A DNA stretch of 64,000 nucleotides. Origin: Bufo bufo (Eukaryota; Chordata; Amphibia; Anura; Bufonidae). Numbering within the stretch: position 1 is the first letter of the stretch; each line of letters opens with the position of its first letter. The stretch covers positions 306,966,984 through 307,030,983 of the forward strand of contig NC_053390.1 in assembly GCF_905171765.1 (NCBI RefSeq), written 5' to 3'. Below the pieces are notes generated by a model. That model did no database searches. It had not been told where the DNA came from and saw only the letters and a list, made by a program, of their open reading frames with translations. Made by a program: the position numbers and the translations under genes. Shown one piece after another: positions 56,601 to 64,000 of this stretch.

Positions 56601-57574
56601 TCTTAGCAATGGGGCTGCAGTCAGTCTTTCACACTCCTGGAGGTGGGAAGTTGGGACTGTATGGAATATTGTCTTCTGTGCTTTCCCACCTCCACACACT
56701 GCCAGTTACTGGTGCTAGCTGTCCTCAATCACAGGTAGTTCTCCTCCAGCCGTCATCCACTCTTCTACTTCTCCATGAACTCTGTTGTCCTCTTCTGCAG
56801 CTTTCTGTTTCCTAATTTGATGTTCCTCTTTCCAACAATCTCTTTTCCAACTGGGTCCTGCCTCTGACTTGCTACGTGGTCTTTACTCCCACATTTGGAA
56901 CATTTCATGAGGCACACGTGCACTCCCTAGTGGACGAAATGGATATTACGTTGGAGATACAATATAAGAAGATGCAAAAAGCGGTTGCCTTTTTGGTGAA
57001 GGTGCTCTACAGGGAAAGTTGCTCAGTAATGTAAATGAGGACCTAATGTTGCTAAACAAAATCTTATTAGGCACATAAGGGTAAGGTGCACATACGATTA
57101 AATATGTAGATTTAAAATGTAGATCCAAACCTTAAACCCAGATGAAAATGTGGATGTTTTAGTCTAATATACTTAAACATATATAATGCTTATGTAACAT
57201 GCAAGCTCAAATCTGACATTGTCACATATTCAGACTATATCCGATGTGTGTTGATCTATGTGGATATTTCAATAGATGGCATCATGTATATAAAAAGACT
57301 GCATTGTGAATAAAACAAGTTTTAATGTAACTTTCTTCAGTAATGTTCTTGGATGCAGATTTCCACTCATCTGAAGCAATCACTCCATCATCCCTATGAT
57401 TAGACTAGATTGGCAGGATTCACTTATCTTTGGTCCTCCTGAGCACAAAATAGAGTGAAACTTTCTTTGTGCATAGAAAATTCCTATTTGAGTATATCAG
57501 GACCTGACATGCACTGGATAATCCACCATTCTGGATTAGTGGACATTCATAGAAAAGTCTTTACAACGTATCTG
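56601..57574 (-). promoter_or_regulatory. Expected MMP14 5' UTR and promoter region
   Basis: Upstream of the ATG on the minus strand, so the transcription start must lie here or beyond. I see no TATA box at a clear position and no CpG-rich island, so neither start site nor UTR length can be set. Inferred from position only. Confidence 0.35.
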
Positions 57575-57577
57575 TTA

Positions 57578-57891
57578 GGCTAGGGCTTCACGGCGACAAT
57601 AAGTCCTGCAACATATAGGGTACATCTATACTGCAACATGTGTCGCGCGACATTCATGTCGCACCAGTGTAGCGCGCTAGTTTATAAAGCTAGTCTATGG
57701 TGTCGTACTGCGACGTGCTGCAACTCCGACATGACAGTTGCACAAAAATCCATCTTGGATGGGTTTTTTGCAACTCTGTCGCAGTCACTGGATGTCGCAG
57801 TGTGACACCATAGACTAGCTTTATAAAATATGTCGCTTGACATTACTGCGACAAACAGTCGTGCCACAAATGTTGTCGTATAGGCCTAGCC
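57578..57891. mobile_element. TTA-flanked fold-back MITE
   Basis: TTA at 57575-57577 and 57892-57894. Termini GGCTAGG and CCTAGCC. The arms pair around ataaagctagtctatggtgt and complement (57675-57694 with about 57808-57827), with scattered gtcgc motifs inside. Confidence 0.7.
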
Positions 57892-57894
57892 TTA

Positions 57895-59920
57895 GGTCTG
57901 GTCTACCCTGCGACTTTTTGTAGTGTTACTTAGAGTTTCATTGTTTGTTGGCAGCACCTCCCTGTTTAGACACGGTGAAGTCCTGATCGGCGGCACATTT
58001 ACATGGGCCAGTTATCTGGACAGACTGCTCATGCAGTTTATGATGGACAAACGCCTTCTCATTGGGGCCCAAACAAATCTTCCAGCTACAGCAATGTCTA
58101 TACAGATGTGCCAGCCATCATAGAGGTAAAAAAAATGGTGCCAACCATAGCAGTGCCCAGACAAATGTCACAGCAACAGTAGTGTCCATACAAATGTCAT
58201 AGTGCAGCTATAGCTTGCCACTGTGCCCACATGCCACAACACACTTATCTCTTCCATGATTTGCAGCTGCTTCTACTCCGTAACCAGGAAATTACCTAAA
58301 AGACGCTTATCTTCACGGGTTGGAGCTATTGGGGGGTGCAAAGGTAGCAGTCACACCGCTTGGTAACTGAGGGGGGCCACTCTCTTAGACACCAGCATTG
58401 TGGCTCATGGTAGGCTCTCTTACACACTTTGCATTGGAGCTCGGGACCTTTGAGTTACGTATTTGCCTTCTACTGTAACTGTCAAATATGGGCACCACGG
58501 CAGTGTTGAAGTCTGTCTAGCAATTGTATAGACCTACGTACAATAGCTGGTAATTTCTCCCCTTTGTTGAGCACATATGGGTGTCCTAAACTTCAGGGTC
58601 ATAGCTTTGTGAGATGCAAAGGTGGCAATCGCACCTTGGTGACTGAAGTCTTCTGCCTCACAAGCAGACACCAGCATTACAGATGGCACTTGGTAGGTAC
58701 TACTACAGATTTTGCACTGGGGTCCCCAGAAGTTTAAATGATACTTTTTCTGGACACATCTATACAACACACTGCAGTTTGTCACCTCCCTGCTGCAGAC
58801 ACTTTGCAATATCAGATGGATACGTGGCCTTCATTGCAGCAAATTATTTTGGCAAGTGTAGTTTTAAATTAGAGGAATCTTATAATATGGATTCCATATC
58901 AGACAACGCAGAAGATAGAGAACAAGATAGCACTGTACCGATGGATTCCAGTTCAGCCTCAGTAAGGCACATGAACTTGAAGAGGGGGGGGGGGGGGGGG
59001 GGGTGGCTGTCCCTTTAAATGAAGGGACGTTTATGGTGTGTTAAAAATACTTTTTCCAGTACTCAGCATACTGCAAACATTTAGAGAGTTAGGACTAATA
59101 CAATAACACATGACACATACAAAGGAACTCTCTGAAGGTCACACAGGGGCACCAATGGGATGCAGACTTGAAAGCAAAATGTCCATACTAAGCATCCTTG
59201 TGTGGTAGAAGGATGTCGTAAAAGTGCTTTGTAGACAGCAGCGGTCTTTTAAAAATCCCTCCTCTCAGCAGCTCTGACCAACAGCTCACCAGGAAAGGCT
59301 GTGGGGAATCTGTGTTACACCTTCTGGAAGAGAAGAGGTTACACAACAAGTTATCCCACCAGCATCCATCCCATCCTATGTTAGTTAGCCCCTCCATGCA
59401 CCTGGCATGCTGCCTTCCCCACAGTGCTCAACCCCAGAAATCCTGTCTCAGCATTAACTTTGGGTGTGTTTTTTGCTGAGCCGTCACTTCTGCTCCCCCC
59501 ACCTTTCTTCCTTGTGACCCTCATTTCCTGAAACTCCCGCCTACTTTTCCTCCCACACCCGTCTTCATTTCACCTCCCCACCTTTTTTTTTTACTCCACT
59601 CTCTTTGTGTCTGCATCTTTGCCCTTCCTATAGCCTCTCCCCACGTTTTTACAATAAAGTATAAGGAGCGTTACAAGAGAGAGTTGCAGGGCGTTACACC
59701 GCACAGATATAGGTTTGCGCATATAATTCTTTCTGCAACTTAACTGAAAATGACCCCAGGTACCCTTTCTTTGTGTAAATGTAAAAAAGACCAAAACTAT
59801 TGAGAACACCTATATAACTTGCTTTTAAAATGAATTTAACACTTTGTTTTATGGTAGCCTGCATAGAGTGACCACAGAGAAGACTTCCTGTCCTTGCGGA
59901 ATATAGCTACATTCACATGA
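57895..59920. other. Unassigned flank
   Basis: Contains a fragment of the acatgggcc MITE family (about 57985-58075) and a pure G run of 20 at 58984-59003. No gene recognised. Confidence 0.35.
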
Positions 59921-59929
59921 CTGTATGAA

Positions 59930-60524
59930 TGAGTCCGCATCCGTTCCGCAATTTTGCAGAACGGGTGCGGACGCATTCCTTTCAAAGGGGCCGCAAAAGA
60001 TGTGGACAGCACATCGTGTGTTGTCCACATCCGTAGTTCCGTTCCGTGGCCCCGCAAAAAAAAATTTGAACATGTCCTATTCTTGTCCGCAATTGCGGAC
60101 AAGAATAGGCATTTTCTATGATAGCGGTGGCATATGCGGTCTGCAAATTGTCCGCAGGGCAAAGGCATTTTCAGCAGATCCGGTGACATACCGGGCTCTC
60201 CTTAGGGCTGTCAGGAGGAGGTTTCCGCCCAGCAGTGAGCCCGGTGACGTCACCGCCACTGATGGGTGGGCTTTAGCGCTGCCCTAGCCTGTAAAACTGC
60301 TAGGGCAGCGCTAAAGCAGGCCCATCAGAGCCAGTGACGTCACCGAACACACTGCTGGGCGGAAGCCTCCGCCTAGCAGTGTGCCTAGGTAAATAAACAA
60401 GCCCTTGCCCTGCGTGATCCAGTGCAGGGCAAGGGAGAGCATTGGAGCAAGGGAGAGCATTAGTGGGGCTGTCTGGGTGAAAATATGGGTATGTCCGGGT
60501 TCAGCCCTGAACATGGACAACCCC
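59930..60524. repeat. Two adjoining truncated MITEs
   Basis: 59930-60170 belongs with the ccgcaaaa/gaatgggtcc family (gtccgcatccgttccgc, gcggacaagaataggca) and lacks its right end. 60180-60524 is a relative of 2796-3238 (gtgacgtcaccg, ctagggcagcgctaaagc) with a right end ...GGACAACCCC before TTAA (60525-60528) and no left end. Confidence 0.6.
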
Positions 60525-60840
60525 TTAATACGACATCTCCAGTTATAAGGAACTTTAGAGACATTTTATGAAAGCAGTATACTAGTACCATGTATGTATT
60601 CCCTAGAGGAAGGTGACCTTATATACATCAATACCTCTTGGCCATCAACAGGGACCACAACCCCAGATATGGCATATCTTATTGAAATTCCATACAAATA
60701 GTTAGATTCTCCATGAAATACGGAAATGCATGAATAAATTGACACCCAGAGGTTACCACTTGGCCATGTGTTCTTACATAGTCTGACATTGTCCAATATG
60801 TGGAATGCATGTATGGTCAGTTCTATAGCACTCCAATGTA

Positions 60841-62377
60841 CAGTCGTGGCCAAAAGTTTTGAGAATTACATAAATATTGGAAATTGGAAAAGTTGCAGCT
60901 TAAGTTTTTATAATAGCAATTTGCATATACTCCAGAATGTTATGAAGAGTGATCAGATGAATTGCATAGTCCTTCTTTGCGATGAAAATTAACTTAATCC
61001 CAAAAAAAACTTTCCACTGCATTTCATTGCTGTCATTAACGGACCTGCTGAGATCATTTCAGTAATCGTCTTGTTAACTCAGGTGAGAATGTTGACGAAC
61101 ACAAGGCTGGAGATCATTAGGTCAGGCTGATTGGGTTAAAATGGCAGACTTGACCTGTTAAAAGGAGGGTGATGCTTGAAATCATTGTTCTTCCATTGTT
61201 AACTATGGTGACCTGCAAAGAAACGCGTGCAGCCATCATTGCATTGCATAAAAATGGCTTCACAGGCAAGGATATTGTGGCTACTAAGATTGCACCTCAA
61301 TCAACAATTTATAGGATCATCAAGAACTTCAAGGAAAGAGGTTAAATTCTTGTTAAGAAGGCTTCAGGGCGTCCAAGAAAGTCCAGCAAGCGCGAGGATC
61401 GTCTCCTAAAGAGGATTCAGCTGCGGGATCGGAGTGCCACCAGTGCAGCAGGCAGGTGTGAGCGCATCTGCACACACAGTGAGGCGAAGACTTTTGGAAG
61501 ATGGCCTGGTGTCAAGAAGGGCAGCAAAGAAGCCACTTCTCTCCAAAAAAAACATCAGGGACAGATTGATCTTCTGCAGAAAATATGGTGAATGGACTGC
61601 TGAGGACTGGGGCAAAGTCATATTCTCCGATGAAGCCTCCTTCCGGTTGTTTGGGGCATCAGGAAAAAGGCTTGTCCGGAGAAGAAAAGGTGAGTGCTAC
61701 CATCAGTCCTGTGTCATGCCAACAGTAAAGCATCCTGAGACCATTCATGTGTGGGGTTGCTTCTCATCCAAGGGAGTGGGTTCATTCACAATTTTGCCCA
61801 AAAACACAGCCATGAATAAAGAATGGTACCAAAACACCCTCCAACAGCAACTTCTTCCAACAATCCAACAACAGTTTGGTGAAGAACAATGCATTTTCCA
61901 GCATGATGGAGCACCGTGCCATAAGGCAAAAGTGATAACTAAGTGGCTCGGGGACCAAAATGTTGACATTTTGGGTCCATGGCCTGGAAACTCCCCAGAT
62001 CTTAATCCCATTGAGAACTTGTGGTGAATCCTCAAGAGGCGGGTGGACAAACAAAAACCCACTAATTCTGACAAACTCCAAGAAGTGATTATGAAAGAAT
62101 GGGTTGCTATCAGTCAGGAATTCGCCCAGAAGTTGATTGAGAGCATGTCCAGTCGAATTGCAGAGGTCCTGAAAAAGAAGGGGCAACACTGCAAATACTG
62201 ACTCTTTGCATAAATCTCATGTAATTGTCGATAAAAGCCTTTGAAACGTATGAAGTGCGTGTAATTATATTTCACTACATCACAGAAACAACTGAAACAA
62301 AGATCTAAGAGCAGTTTAGCAGCAAACTTTGTGAAAACTAATATTTGTGTCATTCTCAAAACTTTTGGCCACGACTG
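60841..62377 (+). mobile_element. Tc1-like transposon, decayed
   Basis: TA at 60839-60840 and 62378-62379. Termini CAGTCGTGGCCAAAAGTTTT and exact complement. 1,537 bp with a broken transposase gene on the plus strand. Unrelated at sequence level to the 45-50 kb pair. Confidence 0.95.
61205..62201 (+). pseudogene. Tc1-like transposase pseudogene, DD35E spacing
   Basis: Starts MVTCKETRAAIIALHKNGFT (HTH). Breaks: TAA at 61343-61345, a frameshift near 61445-61455, and TGA at 62025-62027 directly after NPIENLW where an Arg codon (CGA) would be expected. Catalytic residues remain: FSDEASF, FQHDGAPCHK and PIENLW; 35 residues lie between second Asp and Glu. C-terminal part continues ILKRRVDKQKP to KKKGQHCKY and stop at 62199. 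Confidence 0.93.
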
Positions 62378-62421
62378 TAGAGATACTAGGTGCAGTAGTG
62401 GGGTCCTAATCCAACAGACAA

Positions 62422-62569
62422 TAAAGAGAACTATGCATTCCAGCTAATGATGCTCAGAACATCATGACGTTTCAGCCCCTTGGACCTTCCTCAGATGACA
62501 TTTGTCAAACGATTACCCTCTAACAAAAGTTTAATGAGCATCACTTATTGGAGTGCATAGTTCTCTTTA
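62422..62569. mobile_element. Inverted-repeat element enclosing a hammerhead-like motif
   Basis: Arms 62422-62455 and 62537-62569 (taaagagaactatgcattcc and complement, then aatgatgctc / gagcatcact) enclose the motif at 62458-62502. The 43 bp between Tc1 end and left arm show nothing. Confidence 0.7.
62458..62502 (-). ncRNA. Hammerhead ribozyme-like motif
   Basis: Minus strand: AATGTCAT (62502-62495), CTGAGGA (62494-62488), stem II region aggtcc...gggct (62487-62474, imperfect), GAA (62473-62471), ACGT as minimal stem III (62470-62467), C (62466) as the residue before the expected cut, then ATGATGTT (62465-62458). The outer segments pair over 8 bp with two wobble pairs to make stem I. Position 7 of the core tolerates any base, so CTGAGGA is acceptable, and GTC is the classic cleavage triplet. 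Confidence 0.6.
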
Positions 62570-62579
62570 CATTCAGGGG

Positions 62580-63120
62580 AATGGTCCTTATCCAGGAGAA
62601 ATAGCAGAAGAATGGTACAAAGAGAGATCTAAGAATTATTCTCCAAAATTATTTCATGAGCAATGCAAGCATTTACTAAAACTCCGGCAGTCTGTTCTGG
62701 CAGAGGAAAATGGCAGGTGAAGTTGCTATACACTACCACACAAAAAGGTTTGACCAGAGGCAACATAGGTTCAACTCTCTATCATCCCAGCAAGCCCAAG
62801 TATGCCAACATTATATGCTATAAAACATATAAACACACAGTTTATGGATTCATTTCAGAATAACACGGATAGAAGACCTTGGCACATGCAAGAGAGGCAA
62901 TTAAAATATATGTAACAACATGTAAAAGGAATTCACACACACCCCGCTGATTTCTTTACAGTGTGAATATGGGAGTGTTCCTGAATGTCCCTCTAACCAT
63001 CTGCAAATATTCTACTTCCAAATAATAGGAAGTCAAATGAAAAACAACATTCACATAAAAATTTGATTCAATTAGGGTTTTTAGTTAAGAGAAATTCAGC
63101 TGAAGGGTAAGCTACAAACT
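62580..63120. other. Unassigned flank
   Basis: No gene, RNA or recognised repeat. Confidence 0.3.
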
Positions 63121-63124
63121 ATGT

Positions 63125-63500
63125 ATACATATGGTGTAACTATAGAGGTCGCAGCAGTCGTGGTGGCGATCGGGCCCCTAAGCCAGTGGTACTGTACTTT
63201 TCCCTTTATAAGATGTAGTGCATCTTATAAAGGGAATACTAGCGAGCACTTCCATAATGGAAGCGCTCACTAGTCTGCAGGAGGAAGGGGAGAGAAGCGC
63301 TGTGAGCGCTGTACAGTACTTACCCATCCTCCTGCTCGCTCTTCTCAGGGCCCGCGCTGCTGTGTCCTGGCTGCCTGCAGCATCAGGATGTACAGAGCGC
63401 ACTCTGACCTGACGCTGCAGGAGGTCAGGTGACTGCAGCACGGGCCCTGAGAAGAGAAGACAGCCAGGACAGGGAGAGTGGCGACAGGAGAAGTAAGTTA
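63125..63500. repeat. Dispersed repeat with internal palindromes
   Basis: ccctttataagatg pairs with catcttataaaggg (63200-63234), and gaggtcaggtgactgcagca / gcagcac..., gggccctgagaag motifs are inverted around 63340-63455. No coding evidence. Confidence 0.5.
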
Positions 63501-63519
63501 CTTTATTATTTTTCAGTCT

Positions 63520-64000
63520 GATCTGAGGTCTGATATGGAGGTCTAATGGGGAGGTCTGGAGGTCTGACTGGGGGGTCTGGAGGTCTGACTGGGGGTCTGA
63601 AGTGGTCTAATGGGGGGGTCTGGAGGTCTGACTGGGGGGTCTGGAGGTCTGACAGGGAGTCTGGAGAGGTCTGACTGGGGGTCTGGAGGTCTAATAGGGG
63701 TCTGGAGGTCTAATGGAGGTCAGATATGGTGGTCTGGAGGTCTAACTGGGGAGTCTGGAGGTCTGACAGGGTGGTCTGGAGAGGTTTGACTAGGGGGCCT
63801 GGAGAGGTCTGACTGGAGGTCTAATGGGGGTCTGATTGAGGGTCTGGAGGTCTAATGGAGGTCAGATATTGGGATCTGGAGGTCTAATGGGGGTCTAGAT
63901 GTCTGATATGGGGGTCTGGAGGTCTAATGGGGGTCTTATATGGGGGTCTGGACGTCTAATGAGGGTCTTATCTGAGGTCTGATATTGGGTTGGGGTCTTA
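63520..64000. repeat. Minisatellite of ggtctggaggtctaatgggg type, runs off the window
   Basis: Irregular tandem repeat of short phrases ggtctgga, ggtctaatggg and ggtctgactggggg. Unit length varies; the end is not in the window. Confidence 0.85.

Overview
The window is vertebrate nuclear DNA, most likely from a frog or toad. It holds one conventional protein-coding gene, an MT1-MMP/MMP14 orthologue on the minus strand with ten coding exons and vertebrate splice sites. Almost everything else is repeat: tRNA-derived SINE, Tc1/mariner transposons, fold-back MITEs with TTAA, TA or TTA flanks, a solo LTR and microsatellites. The mix resembles anuran genomes, but I ran no search, so the species is open.

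Layout. 1-9.95 kb: fold-back repeats, a palindromic mariner derivative whose transposase end is duplicated head to head, and a 0.97-kb palindrome. 11.37-16.62 kb: MMP14 coding exons 10 to 2. 16.6-56.5 kb: MMP14 intron 1, about 39.9 kb. It contains (a) 239 consecutive units of exactly 50 bp (19381-31330) grown from the 3' part of a tRNA-SINE whose Pol III-type head is still attached at 31331-31527; (b) a hammerhead-like motif at 32597-32640; (c) a decayed ORF of an unnamed family (34822-36473); (d) a solo LTR with an intact 5-bp target duplication; (e) two nearly identical Tc1-type elements, one with an intact 337-aa transposase. 56520-56600: MMP14 exon 1 with start codon and signal peptide, its donor 11 nt from a (GATA)n tract. 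56.6-64 kb: upstream flank with MITEs, a dead Tc1-like element (60841-62377), a second and better hammerhead-like motif on the minus strand (62458-62502) and a minisatellite running off the window end.

The exons join in phase to 1725 nt (574 aa plus stop): signal peptide, cysteine-switch propeptide, furin site, zinc metalloprotease domain, hinge, hemopexin domain, transmembrane helix and short cytoplasmic tail. The SINE head and its satellite lie in the same transcriptional sense as MMP14, so the array would be in the pre-mRNA. The strongest leads are the SINE-to-satellite conversion with its 4,000-bp (80-unit) higher-order duplication, and the hammerhead-like cores, one set between inverted repeats.
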